Part shown: positions 24,074 through 32,614 of the stretch, one piece after another | Position numbering within the stretch: the stretch's first letter is position 1 | Layout: the number at the start of each line of letters is the position of its first letter | Source: Megasphaera massiliensis | Lineage (GTDB): Bacteria; Bacillota; Negativicutes; Veillonellales; Megasphaeraceae | Direction of reading: 5' to 3' | Assembly (NCBI RefSeq): GCF_000455225.1 | Contig: NZ_HF954559.1 | Coordinates: 216,803 to 257,105 of the forward strand | DNA: 40,303 bases | Notes under the pieces: generated by a model | Seen by the model: the letters and a program-made list of their open reading frames with translations, nothing else | Databases searched by the model: none | Told to the model about the DNA's origin: nothing | Made by a program: the position numbers and the translations under genes

Positions 24074-24102
24074 TGACACGATGGCTGACATTTTTTATAA
24101 TA
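24074..24102 (+). promoter_or_regulatory. consensus promoter of trmB-ftsW
   Basis: Perfect TTGACA (24074-24079), 17-base spacer, perfect TATAAT (24097-24102), only a few bases after the preceding terminator. Confidence 0.93.
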
Positions 24103-24128
24103 AAAAAAGTATCATACAGTTTGTTAAG

Positions 24129-24170
24129 GAACCCTTCCGGCTTGTGCAGCAGGTCTGAAGGGTTCTTGTA
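24129..24170 (+). promoter_or_regulatory. leader hairpin upstream of trmB
   Basis: GAACCCTTC (24129-24137) pairs perfectly with GAAGGGTTC (24157-24165) around a 19-base loop, followed by TTGTACG. It sits about 20 bases into the transcript. It might be a weak attenuator or a stabilising 5' structure; no ligand class recognised. Confidence 0.5.
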
Positions 24171-24203
24171 CGATGAATCCATTTATGAAATCGAGGAGGA
24201 TAC

Positions 24204-24908
24204 ATGCGTTTACGAAGAAAACCGTGGATTGACGAGGCCATTAAGGAGTACAGTGAGTTTCTCCACCTCGACGATTGTCAAATGTATAAGGGGAAGTGGC
24301 ATACGCTCTTTGCCTCCCCGGAAGCGCCGCTGTGGGTAGAACTTGGGACCGGCAAGGGAAACTTCATTTCTCAATTAGCTCAGATTCACCGCGATGTCAA
24401 CTTTATCGGCATTGAAATCCAGGCCGGAGTCCTTTATTATGCCGGCAAGAAGTGTGCCGATGCTGAAGTCGATAATGTCCATCTCCTGCGCTTCGATGTC
24501 GCCCGATTGGAAGATATTTTTGAACCCGGTGAAGTCGACCGCTTCTTCATCAATTTCTGCGATCCCTGGCCTAAGAAGCGCCATGCGAAACGGCGCCTGA
24601 CCTACCGCAGCTTTCTCAACCGCTATGCCCGCCTCTTAAAAGAAGGCGGTAAGATTTACTTTAAGTCCGACAATGCCGGCCTCTTCGATTTTACCCTCGA
24701 CGAATTTAAAGCCTGCGGATGGCCTTTGTCGGAAGTGACCTATGATTTGCATAACAGCTCAGTACTGAATGAAGCCATGACCGAATACGAGGCTAAATTC
24801 AGTGCCAAGGGACAGCCTATTTTTCATTGTGTTGCCACACGCCCACAGGAAGTGATAGCTCATGTTGTCGAAAAAGATGAATGCCGAAATGAAGGCCCGG
24901 AGGAGTAA
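24204..24908 (+). CDS. trmB: tRNA (guanine-N7-)-methyltransferase
   Basis: 234 residues; class I SAM methyltransferase that makes m7G46 in tRNA. SAM motif ELGTGKGNF is at 46-54 and the TrmB signature FCDPWPKKRHAKRRL spans about 118-132; the SAM-binding Glu is in GIEIQ. Start ATG follows GAGGAGGATAC. Its 3' end overlaps the ftsW/rodA gene by 47 bases. Confidence 0.96.
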   Translation: MRLRRKPWIDEAIKEYSEFLHLDDCQMYKGKWHTLFASPEAPLWVELGTGKGNFISQLAQIHRDVNFIGIEIQAGVLYYAGKKCADAEVDNVHLLRFDVARLEDIFEPGEVDRFFINFCDPWPKKRHAKRRLTYRSFLNRYARLLKEGGKIYFKSDNAGLFDFTLDEFKACGWPLSEVTYDLHNSSVLNEAMTEYEAKFSAKGQPIFHCVATRPQEVIAHVVEKDECRNEGPEE

Positions 24909-26136
24909 CCTCCTTTGGATGCTGGCGTCCATATCCCTCTTGATAGTCATTGGCCTGGAAAATATCCTCAGCTCGACTTTTGTCCTCGATGAAGGAGCCT
25001 CCTTGTCCGGTTATTTGATCAAGCAGCTGGGCTTTTTAGGCGGCGGCATTGCAGCTGCCTGGGTCATTTGGCGATTGGGGTATCAATTCATTCGCCGCTG
25101 GTGCAGCAAGATTGTCCTGATTAATATCATCTGCCTCATTGCCGTTAAATTCGTCGGTATTACGGTAAACGGTGCCCGTCGCTGGCTGGGATTCGGTGCT
25201 TTTTCGTTTCAGCCGTCGGAGTTTGCCAAGTTAGCGGCGATCATCACGATGGCCGCGGCCATTGCCTTTTATTTGGAACGACATGGAAATAAGGAATTGA
25301 TGTCCCTCCACCTCCGGAATATCTTTCCTATCGACAAATGGGAAAGAAAGGTTCCCTTCGGGAAGCGGCTCTTTGCCTTATTCCTCAATCGATACGGCCT
25401 TTTTGCCTTTTTCCCGACCCTCTTTTTTTCCTTTTTAGTCTTGCTGCAGCCTGATGCCGGGACGGCTATCGTCATATTTTTTCCCGTACTGATGATGTTT
25501 TTTTGCTGCGAACTTACGGTTATTCACACCAAGTTTTCTTTGAAACAGCGTGTTGCCTTTGCCCTCGGTATCGTCGCCGTTTTGGCCTTGGTCGTCTATC
25601 TGTTTGCCCACTCTTATCAGATGATGCGTATTATCACCTGGTGGGACCCTTGGCCTTATAGTCAGAGCAGCGGCTATCAGACGGTTCAAAGCTATATTGC
25701 CGTCGGTTCGGGCGGTGTCTTCGGACAGGGGATGGGAACCGGGATCAGTAAGTTCAATTACCTGCCGGAAGCCCATACGGACTTTGCCTTTGCCGTTATT
25801 GCCCAGGAATGGGGACTTATCGGGGCTGTCGTCGTCTTGTTTTTGTTTTGCAGCCTGCTGTCGGTCGGCGTCAAAACGGCTGTCCGCTGCCGCGACCGTT
25901 TCGGAACCTTCCTGGCCTTGGGTATTACCTTTTCCCTCTGCGGACAGGGCCTCATCAACATGGCCATGGTCACGGGCATCGTTCCTGTCGTCGGCGTTCC
26001 CTTACCGTTTATCAGTTACGGCGGATCTTCGCTTATCTTAAATATCATTTCGGTTACGTTTTTGCTTCGTATCAGTTATGATAATTTCTGTGAAGCCGAA
26101 GCCGGTCTGGCTGACGTTGAACAGGAGCCGTTCTAA
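24862..26136 (+). CDS. FtsW/RodA/SpoVE-family peptidoglycan glycosyltransferase
   Basis: 424-residue SEDS protein with about 10 membrane segments; it polymerises lipid II into glycan strands. Family marks: NGARRWLG at 103-110, QPSEFAK at 117-123, QPDAGTA at 196-202, HTDFAFA with Asp307 at the position of the catalytic aspartate, and PLPFISYGGSS near the C-terminus. ATG 24862 has AGGAAG 9 bases upstream inside trmB. No partner class B PBP is adjacent, so assignment to division (FtsW) or elongation (RodA) is open. Confidence 0.92.
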   Translation: MLSKKMNAEMKARRSNLLWMLASISLLIVIGLENILSSTFVLDEGASLSGYLIKQLGFLGGGIAAAWVIWRLGYQFIRRWCSKIVLINIICLIAVKFVGITVNGARRWLGFGAFSFQPSEFAKLAAIITMAAAIAFYLERHGNKELMSLHLRNIFPIDKWERKVPFGKRLFALFLNRYGLFAFFPTLFFSFLVLLQPDAGTAIVIFFPVLMMFFCCELTVIHTKFSLKQRVAFALGIVAVLALVVYLFAHSYQMMRIITWWDPWPYSQSSGYQTVQSYIAVGSGGVFGQGMGTGISKFNYLPEAHTDFAFAVIAQEWGLIGAVVVLFLFCSLLSVGVKTAVRCRDRFGTFLALGITFSLCGQGLINMAMVTGIVPVVGVPLPFISYGGSSLILNIISVTFLLRISYDNFCEAEAGLADVEQEPF

Positions 26137-26150
26137 GGGGTGGCTCCTTA
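26123..26150 (+). terminator. weak hairpin at the ftsW/rodA stop
   Basis: AGGAGCC (26123-26129) pairs with GGCTCCT (26142-26148) across the stop codon. The following TATAAAAATT is not a good U-tract, so partial termination at best before the uracil permease gene. Confidence 0.4.
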
Positions 26151-26199
26151 TAAAAATTGCTTTTCATAAGAAACCTGTCTTTTTTTGGGAGGAGATTGC

Positions 26200-27468
26200 A
26201 TGCAACAACATCGGGTTATACACGTAGAAGAACGGCTGCCCTTACTGCCGACCATTCCCTTGAGTTTACAGCATTTATTTGCCATGTTTGGTTCGACCGT
26301 ACTGGTTCCGTTTCTGCTTCATGTCGATCCGGCAACGGCTTTGTTTATGAATGGCGTCGGTACCTTACTGTATTTGACCATTTGTAAATGGCGGCTGCCG
26401 GCTTACCTCGGCTCGAGCTTTGCCTTTATTTCACCGGTTCTGGCGGTTACGGCTACGCCGGGCATGACCTATGGCGACGCCCAAGGGGGGTTCATCGTCT
26501 TCGGCCTGTCCTTTATCATCTTGGCGGCTGTCGTCGACAAGGTGGGGACGAAGTGGATCGATATCTTGTTCCCGCCGGCTGCCATGGGATCGATCGTAGC
26601 CATCATCGGTTTGGAATTGGCGCCGCTGGCCATGAACATGTCGGGCTATATGGGGGAAGTCCAGGGCATGTCCAATGAAACGGCTATGATCATTTCGACC
26701 TTTACCCTCATCGTCACCATTTTGACGACCGTCCTCGGCCGCGGCTTCATCGGCATCATCCCTATCCTTATCGGGGTCATTGCCGGTTATATCCTGTCCT
26801 TCTTCATGGGGGTCGTCGACTTGGCCCACGTTCAGGAAGTACCTTGGTTTGCCTTGCCGACGTTCTATAAGCCGGAATTTAATATCAGTGCCATCATGAT
26901 GATCATGCCGGCCTTGTTCGTCGTCCTGGCTGAACATTTGGGCCATCTCTTTGTCACCAGTGATATCGTCGGCCGCGACCTCATTACCGACCCCGGCCTT
27001 CACCGCTCACTCTTTGCGGACGGCGTATCGAATGTCCTCTCGGGCCTGGTCGGTTCGACACCGAATACGACGTACGGTGAAAATATGGGCGTCATGGCGA
27101 TTACCGGCGTATACAGTACCTGGGTCATCGGCGGCGCGGCTATTTTTGCCATCCTCTTTTCTTTCATCGGAAAGATTGCGGCTCTCATCCATGCCATTCC
27201 GACTCCGGTCATGGGCGGGGTCTGCATCCTCTTATTCGGCTTCATCGCCGCTTCGGGGCTGCGCATGCTGGTTGAAAAGAAGGTCGACTATACGCGCTCG
27301 AAGAATCTTATTTTAACGGCGGTTACCATGATTTCCGGTCTCAGCGGCGCAACGATTGTCTTGGGTCCGGTCCAGCTTAAAGGCATGGGCTTGGCAACGG
27401 TCGTGGCTATGATCATGAGCTGTGTATTCTTATTCTTTGAAAAAATCCACTGGGCCAATGAAGGATAA
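26200..27468 (+). CDS. uraA: uracil permease (NCS2 / UraA type)
   Basis: 422-residue inner-membrane uracil:H+ symporter with about 14 segments. The UraA residues are in place: Glu245 and His249 in AEHLGH and Glu294 in TTYGENMGV. Start ATG 26200 has GGGAGGAG 5 bases upstream; an in-frame TTG at 26185 would include the ribosome site. No PyrR attenuator is visible in the 63-base gap upstream. Confidence 0.94.
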   Translation: MQQHRVIHVEERLPLLPTIPLSLQHLFAMFGSTVLVPFLLHVDPATALFMNGVGTLLYLTICKWRLPAYLGSSFAFISPVLAVTATPGMTYGDAQGGFIVFGLSFIILAAVVDKVGTKWIDILFPPAAMGSIVAIIGLELAPLAMNMSGYMGEVQGMSNETAMIISTFTLIVTILTTVLGRGFIGIIPILIGVIAGYILSFFMGVVDLAHVQEVPWFALPTFYKPEFNISAIMMIMPALFVVLAEHLGHLFVTSDIVGRDLITDPGLHRSLFADGVSNVLSGLVGSTPNTTYGENMGVMAITGVYSTWVIGGAAIFAILFSFIGKIAALIHAIPTPVMGGVCILLFGFIAASGLRMLVEKKVDYTRSKNLILTAVTMISGLSGATIVLGPVQLKGMGLATVVAMIMSCVFLFFEKIHWANEG

Positions 27469-27526
27469 AAGGCTTTCTTCCGTTGGTCCGTAAGGGCTGC
27501 CTTTGGCGGCGCTGAAAGGAGATATT

Positions 27527-28609
27527 ATGATGAAGATTAAACCACCGAAAACCCGCGATGATTTAATCGCCCTGCTGAGTCTGACTGAACCTGACGAATT
27601 GCAGGCCTTGTATGATGCGGCTTATGCCGTCAAGGCTGCCAATGTCGGCCGCGTCGTCTACTATCGGGGACTCATCGAGTTTTCCAACTACTGCATTAAA
27701 GATTGTAAGTACTGCGGCATCCGCAAGAGCAATGACGAAGTCGAACGCTTCGACACCCCGCGGGAAGATATTTTGGCCATGGCTCGCTGGGCTTATGAAA
27801 ATAAGTACGGATCGCTGACGATTCAGTCCGGTGAACGGCAAGACGAGGCTTTTATCGATTACGTCGAAGGCTTGATTCGCGATATCAAAAAGCTGAGCGA
27901 CGGCAAGTTGGGACTGACCCTCTGCGTCGGTGAACAGACGGAAGATACCTATCGGCGCTGGTTTGAAGCCGGTGCTCACCGCTACTTGCTGCGCATCGAG
28001 ACCAGTAATCCCGCTCTCTATGCGACCCTTCATCCCGATGACGGCCATCATAAATGGCAGGTTCGCAAAGCTTGCCTTGAAAGTCTGCGACGCATCGGCT
28101 ATCAGGTCGGGACGGGGGATATGATCGGTCTTCCCGGTCAAACAATCGGTGACTTGGCAGACGATATTCTGCTCTATCGCGATATGGATATCGATATGAT
28201 CGGAATGGGGCCTTACGTCGTTCACCATAATACGCCCATCGGGAAAGCCGTCCTTGCCAGTGGAATGGACAGCAAGGAAGAACAGAAACGGCGGCTGGAA
28301 ATGGGACTCAAGATGATTGCCGTGACCCGGCTCTTTTTGCCCGATGTCAACATTGCGGCGACGACGGCTCTGCAGGCTCTCCATCCCTTGGGACGCGAAC
28401 TGGGCTTAAAGGCCGGAGCCAACGTGCTCATGCCGATTGTCACCGTTCCCAAGTTCCGCCCGCAGTACCTGTTGTATGATAATAAACCTTGTGTCGATGA
28501 AGTGCCGGAACAGTGCAAAAACTGCATCAGTGCCCGCGTCGCTTCTGTCGGCGATACGATCGGGTTCGGTCAGTGGGGCGACTCGCCGCACTTTTTCCAT
28601 CGCAAGTAA
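27527..28609 (+). CDS. hydE: [FeFe]-hydrogenase maturase HydE (radical SAM)
   Basis: 360 residues. The radical SAM cluster motif is Cys56-x3-Cys60-x2-Cys63 (CIKDCKYC), the SAM-contact region is IQSGE, and the C-terminal C-x7-C-x2-C (CVDEVPEQCKNC) matches the second-cluster cysteines of HydE. It makes part of the dithiomethylamine-bearing H-cluster precursor with HydF and HydG, which are not in the window. Start: GAAAGGAGA precedes two consecutive ATGs at 27527 and 27530. Related PylB/BioB-like enzymes are less likely given the C-terminal cysteines. Confidence 0.92.
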   Translation: MMKIKPPKTRDDLIALLSLTEPDELQALYDAAYAVKAANVGRVVYYRGLIEFSNYCIKDCKYCGIRKSNDEVERFDTPREDILAMARWAYENKYGSLTIQSGERQDEAFIDYVEGLIRDIKKLSDGKLGLTLCVGEQTEDTYRRWFEAGAHRYLLRIETSNPALYATLHPDDGHHKWQVRKACLESLRRIGYQVGTGDMIGLPGQTIGDLADDILLYRDMDIDMIGMGPYVVHHNTPIGKAVLASGMDSKEEQKRRLEMGLKMIAVTRLFLPDVNIAATTALQALHPLGRELGLKAGANVLMPIVTVPKFRPQYLLYDNKPCVDEVPEQCKNCISARVASVGDTIGFGQWGDSPHFFHRK

Positions 28610-28658
28610 GGCAGGAAGACCCTCGCCGAGTATGCAGATACAGTATATAGGTATATAA

Positions 28659-28690
28659 AAAAAGCAGGTCCCTTTGGGAACCTGCTTTTT
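28659..28690. terminator. bidirectional terminator (hydE / tRNA-Ser)
   Basis: AAAAAGCAGGT plus CCC (28659-28672) pairs with GGGAACCTGCTTTTT (28676-28690) with one bulge. A- and T-tracts flank it, so it serves both converging transcripts. Confidence 0.9.
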
Positions 28691-28695
28691 GTGAT

Positions 28696-28784
28696 TGGCG
28701 GAAAGGGTGGGATTCGAACCCACGGTGCGTTGCCGCATCACTAGTTTTCAAGACTAGCTCCTTAAACCACTCGGACACCTTTCC
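28696..28784 (-). tRNA. tRNA-Ser (anticodon TGA)
   Basis: 89-base class II tRNA with encoded CCA. Acceptor GGAAAGG/CCTTTCC; anticodon arm CTAGT-loop-ACTAG with TGA read from 28750 to 28748; variable arm near TGCGGCAACGCA. Confidence 0.97.
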
Positions 28785-28795
28785 ATAACGAAAAT

Positions 28796-28825
28796 ATTAT
28801 ATCAAAGTTTTGACAACTCCGTCAA
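28796..28825 (-). promoter_or_regulatory. promoter of tRNA-Ser
   Basis: On the minus strand TTGACG (28820-28825), 18-base spacer, perfect TATAAT (28796-28801), 12 bases before the tRNA. An inverted repeat TTGAC-N6-GTCAA (28810-28825) includes the -35. Confidence 0.75.
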
Positions 28826-28840
28826 GGTCGGCGAGAATAC

Positions 28841-28870
28841 TTGATAATTGACGATTACATGGTATATAAT
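28841..28870 (+). promoter_or_regulatory. promoter of the hydroxyacid dehydrogenase gene
   Basis: TTGATA (28841-28846), 18-base spacer, TATAAT (28865-28870), 54 bases before the ATG; divergent from the tRNA-Ser promoter. Confidence 0.65.
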
Positions 28871-28923
28871 TAGATGTATCTTTATGTCTAAATGATTTTG
28901 GTTATAGAAAAGGGGCTGTGATA

Positions 28924-29895
28924 ATGTATCACATAAGTGTTTTGACAGGACGTCAGGATGAAGATGATTTTGGAGAGAGACTGCGCGATGTAGCGCGCGT
29001 TGAATATTGTCCTCCGGGAGATGAAGATGAATTAGCCGACAGGCTGCATGATGCCGAGATTATTATCTGCCATGCCGAACCGATTACGGCTTCACTTCTT
29101 GAGGAACTGGATGACTTGAAACTCATTGTCGTCTTATCGACTCGGTCTGATAATGTCGATATAAAAGCGGCGCACGAAAAGGGCGTCATGGTCATCAATA
29201 ATACTTCCTATTGTGTCGACGACATTGCCGATCATGCCTGCGCTATGATCTTGGCTTTGATTCGACAGCTGCCGGAATATCAGAGTGATATCCGGACCAA
29301 CAGCCGTTGGGAATTCGGCTCTATTCCCTGGCCCCTTCACCGGGTCAGTAAAAATCTTATTGGTCTCGTCGGGTTTGGCCATGTCGGCCGTGCCGTTGCT
29401 TCAAGATTGCAGGCCTTTGGATGCAAAATCCAGGCTTACGATCCCTTCGTCAGTGAAAAATTCATGATGGAAAGCAGCGTCCGCCCTGTCGATTTTGATA
29501 AACTTCTTCAGACTAGCGACGTCGTATCACTGCACATGCCGCTGAACGAATCGACACGCTACATTTTTCAAGATGAACAATTCGAAGCTATGAAAAAAGG
29601 TGCCATGTTCGTCAACTGCTGCCGCGGCGGCTTAGTTGATGAAGCGGCCCTGTACCATGCCGTCGATGACGGCCATATCCGCAGTGCCGCCCTCGATGCC
29701 CTGTCGACAGAGCATCCGAGCCCGATGCTGCTCAAAATGATTGCCCGGCCGGAATTTTTATTGACGCCGAGCGTCAGCTTCCATTCCGTTGAAGCGATGC
29801 GTGATATCCGCGACGATGCTGAACGTTATATCCGGCTGTTCCTGGCCGGCCACTATGATGAATTGCCCGTAGTAACCTTGCGGGACAATGAATGA
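28924..29895 (+). CDS. D-isomer-specific 2-hydroxyacid dehydrogenase-like protein (CtBP-like)
   Basis: 323 residues. The NAD-binding Rossmann domain shows LVGFGHVGRAV with the glycine motif at 150-155 and Asp173 at the end of strand 2. Arg234 (NCCRGG) and Glu263 of the catalytic triad are present, but the catalytic His that normally follows TP reads Ser283 (TPSVSFHS); the nearest His is 287. That makes reduced or altered catalysis, or a CtBP-like binding role, possible. Start ATG 28924 rather than GTG 28918, because AAAAGGGG lies about 9 bases upstream. Substrate unknown. Confidence 0.85.
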   Translation: MYHISVLTGRQDEDDFGERLRDVARVEYCPPGDEDELADRLHDAEIIICHAEPITASLLEELDDLKLIVVLSTRSDNVDIKAAHEKGVMVINNTSYCVDDIADHACAMILALIRQLPEYQSDIRTNSRWEFGSIPWPLHRVSKNLIGLVGFGHVGRAVASRLQAFGCKIQAYDPFVSEKFMMESSVRPVDFDKLLQTSDVVSLHMPLNESTRYIFQDEQFEAMKKGAMFVNCCRGGLVDEAALYHAVDDGHIRSAALDALSTEHPSPMLLKMIARPEFLLTPSVSFHSVEAMRDIRDDAERYIRLFLAGHYDELPVVTLRDNE

Positions 29896-29919
29896 TCTTG
29901 ATGAGAGGGGCTGTACGAT

Positions 29920-30729
29920 TTGCGCATCTTGAAATTAGCCTGTATGGCTCTGTTGAGCTGCCTTATACTGGCAGGCTGCGCACTGGACAATAAAAAGGTC
30001 GATGCACCTGCGGCGGAAAAGAAACCGTCGCAGGAAGTTGCTATGGCTGTACCAAAAGAGGGGATTCCCGTTCTGATGTACCATATGATCGGCGACGTTC
30101 CGGATAATGACGCCGTTCTGTTGGAGTCCCACTTTCGGGAGCAGATGAAATTTTTGAAAGATAACGATTTTCATCCCCTGACCATGAATCAGCTTTACGA
30201 CTACTTGGCCCATGGCAAACCGGTGCCGGTACGGCCTGTTGTCCTTACCTTTGATGACGGCTATCCCGATACGTACCGTATCGTCATGCCTATTTTAAAG
30301 GAATACGGTTTTGCCGGGACGGTTTTCGTGCCGACTTATGACACGGACCAGGGGACACGCATCAATTGGCAGCAGGTCAAAGAAATGCAGGCTTCAGGCC
30401 TTACCATTGCGTCGCACAGCTATCGTCATGAACGGGCAACGGAGATGACGGGGAACACCTTTGCCGACGAGATTAAAAAGAGTCAGGCTGAGTTAAAAGA
30501 ACAGCTCGGTATTACCAATGAATACTTCTGTTACCCTTATGGCGGCTATACCCGGGAAGCCGGTGAGGTCTTAAAAGCAGCCGGCATTAAAATGGCCGTG
30601 ACCATGGACCCGGGCTGGGCAAAATATGGGGATAACCTGTATGCCGTCAAACGGATTTGGATCGGCAACGCTGTCGACATTGAAAACTTCAAGCAGCGCG
30701 TTACAACACCGCAATACGAAGAACGTTAA
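29920..30729 (+). CDS. polysaccharide deacetylase lipoprotein (NodB domain)
   Basis: 269-residue exported lipoprotein: signal peptide 1-19 and lipobox LAGC with Cys20. The NodB deacetylase domain (about 48-265) has Asp112/Asp113 in TFDDG and metal ligands His166/His170 in HSYRH. It would remove acetyl groups from an envelope or exopolysaccharide N-acetyl sugar. The start is TTG at 29920 after AGAGGGG; the next Met falls inside the signal peptide. First of a five-gene run to 33492. Confidence 0.9.
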   Translation: MRILKLACMALLSCLILAGCALDNKKVDAPAAEKKPSQEVAMAVPKEGIPVLMYHMIGDVPDNDAVLLESHFREQMKFLKDNDFHPLTMNQLYDYLAHGKPVPVRPVVLTFDDGYPDTYRIVMPILKEYGFAGTVFVPTYDTDQGTRINWQQVKEMQASGLTIASHSYRHERATEMTGNTFADEIKKSQAELKEQLGITNEYFCYPYGGYTREAGEVLKAAGIKMAVTMDPGWAKYGDNLYAVKRIWIGNAVDIENFKQRVTTPQYEER

Positions 30730-30751
30730 CTTTATTTTTTCGAGGTTACAT

Positions 30752-31696
30752 ATGAGGAAACACGTAAAAGAAATCGGTAAGTTTTTTATCTTTATCGCCA
30801 TTTTTTTCTCTCTGACATCGCCTTTTGTCGTCCTCTTCGGACCCTTCGACAATTTGAAGCGGACGGTTGTGGGCGCTATTTTGAAGAGCCGCCATCCGCA
30901 GTACATTACGTGGCTTTTTACGCAGCAGGAAATTGATGAGATCTTAGGCGGTATCAGCTCGACGCCGAAGCAGGAGCTGTTTAATTTCAAAGCTCGCACG
31001 GATACGACACTTACCCTGAAAAATATCGATTCCAGCCGATTTAAGGGCTTCCTGCTGGAAGTCCCCGATCCCCATCGCCTGCAGGTTGCAACGGCGGAGA
31101 ATATGGATGAAAAAGGCGATACGACGAGCGGCATTGCCGAACGCGTCGGTGCCGTAGCGGCTATCAATGCCGGCGGATTCTATGATGCCAATGGGACCGG
31201 AACGGGTCGTCAGCCTTACGGCTTCATTATTCACGATGGAAAATATCTCCTCGGTCAGAACTCTTCTGACGATGAAACAAATGAATTTGTCGGCTTTACT
31301 TCCGGCGGCAACCTCATCGTCGGGAACTATTCTAAAGCCGAACTGCGAGAAAAGGACGTCGTCGAAGGTATCTCCTTCGGACCGGCGCTTATCGTCAACG
31401 GGGAAAAGATGATTACCAATGGCGATGGCGGTTGGGGCGTCGGGCCGCGCACGGCCATTGGCCAGCGTAAGGACGGCACCGTACTGCTTCTGGTCATTGA
31501 CGGTCGTCAGCCCGGATATTCTGTCGGAGCGACCCTGCGTGACCTTCAGAATATCATGTATGAAGAAGGGGCCGTCATTGCAGCCAACCTCGATGGCGGA
31601 TCCAGTTCGACGTTGTATTACAATGGAAAAGTCATCAACAAACCGGCGGACCTCTTGGGTGAACGCATGATTCCGACGGCGTTCGTCGTCAAGTAG
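30752..31696 (+). CDS. phosphodiester glycosidase (NAGPA) domain protein, membrane-anchored
   Basis: 314 residues. Residues about 10-30 form an N-terminal anchor; residues about 125-314 match the NAGPA/phosphodiester glycosidase family found in exopolysaccharide proteins (AINAGGFYD, SFGPALIVNGE, RTAIGQRKDGT, NLDGGSSSTLYYNG). The family hydrolyses sugar-1-phosphodiesters such as those capping envelope glycans. ATG 30752 has GAGG upstream; the frame stays open into the deacetylase gene but that part is overlap. Neighbour of a polysaccharide deacetylase, so both likely trim the same class of glycan (inference). Confidence 0.85.
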   Translation: MRKHVKEIGKFFIFIAIFFSLTSPFVVLFGPFDNLKRTVVGAILKSRHPQYITWLFTQQEIDEILGGISSTPKQELFNFKARTDTTLTLKNIDSSRFKGFLLEVPDPHRLQVATAENMDEKGDTTSGIAERVGAVAAINAGGFYDANGTGTGRQPYGFIIHDGKYLLGQNSSDDETNEFVGFTSGGNLIVGNYSKAELREKDVVEGISFGPALIVNGEKMITNGDGGWGVGPRTAIGQRKDGTVLLLVIDGRQPGYSVGATLRDLQNIMYEEGAVIAANLDGGSSSTLYYNGKVINKPADLLGERMIPTAFVVK

Positions 31697-31707
31697 GAGG
31701 ACAGGCT

Positions 31708-32610
31708 ATGAAATTTCGAAAGTTTATTGGCGTCTTTGTGCTTGGTATTGCCGTCCAGGCCGGCATTTATATTTATTTAGACCAGGTCTTGTTTGCGCCG
31801 ACGTCGGATTTCCAAATCGGCGGGACGACTCAGCAGGAGGCCATGGGAGACGGTACAGAAACGAACGGCCGCAGCTTCTATTCTTATGATAAGCGCTTCA
31901 TGGCGACTATTCTCGATGATCAGGTTACCATCTATGAAGCCGGGAAAAAGAACGATCCCCAACGCATCAATCTGCACGGCCGCAACGTCTCTTTCTTTGA
32001 ATGGCTTCCGGACCGTAACCTGGCTATTTTTGCGACCTATGGCCGCGACAATAAGACCGGGGAATACGGTGTCTACATTGCCCAGTACAATCCAATCTAT
32101 CCGGACCGGGAGTTAGATACGCCCATTGAAGATGCACCGGCAGACAGCAAAATCGTCGACGTCGCTTATTCGACGGCGACCAATGTCGTTTACATGAAAC
32201 TCGAAGTTGGAGAAGATCGTTATCGCATTTATCGAACCGATGCTAACTACGATACGCGGCGTATTCACGTCCAGGCTGAAAATATCGGCCGCATCGCCGT
32301 CTTCTACGATTCGGATACCTTCTTCTACGATAACCTCCGGACCGGTGTCGTGTACATGCTCGACGGGGCTACCAGCAGCTGGCGCGAAATTTCGCCGAGC
32401 GGTAATTTCAGGCTCATCGGTCTTGACGGCCAGGAAATTTACATCGCTGAAATGAACCGTGACGACAAAGTCATTGCCGCTTATCGGGGCCGTTTGGGCG
32501 TAGGCTTTAAGAAAATTGCTACCTATCGGACACCGGAAGACTTCAACAGCATCACGCTGAACAGTATGCATGAAGCGTCGGAAAAGTCGGATAAAATGGA
32601 AAAGGAATAG
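31708..32610 (+). CDS. membrane-anchored extracytoplasmic protein, beta-propeller-like, function unknown
   Basis: 300 residues. Residues 7-27 are an uncleaved membrane anchor. The rest has repeated strand-turn units (SYDKRFMATILDDQVTIYEAG, NLAIFATYGRDNKTGEYGVYIAQ, KIVDVAYSTATNVVYMKLE) that look like propeller blades, about 40-45 residues apart. I do not recognise a named family. AGGAGGACAG precedes the ATG; 11 bases after the glycosidase gene. Probably works with the glycan enzymes upstream. Confidence 0.75.
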   Translation: MKFRKFIGVFVLGIAVQAGIYIYLDQVLFAPTSDFQIGGTTQQEAMGDGTETNGRSFYSYDKRFMATILDDQVTIYEAGKKNDPQRINLHGRNVSFFEWLPDRNLAIFATYGRDNKTGEYGVYIAQYNPIYPDRELDTPIEDAPADSKIVDVAYSTATNVVYMKLEVGEDRYRIYRTDANYDTRRIHVQAENIGRIAVFYDSDTFFYDNLRTGVVYMLDGATSSWREISPSGNFRLIGLDGQEIYIAEMNRDDKVIAAYRGRLGVGFKKIATYRTPEDFNSITLNSMHEASEKSDKMEKE

Positions 32611-32614
32611 GTGA

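Noticed and set aside
26431-27003. 190-codon minus-strand frame opposite the uracil permease
   Set aside because: Highly biased in Asp/Arg/His as expected from the reverse of a hydrophobic membrane gene; no ribosome site.
27563-28384. 273-codon antisense frame opposite hydE
   Set aside because: It mirrors the codon pattern of the conserved radical SAM gene on the other strand and has no recognisable domain.
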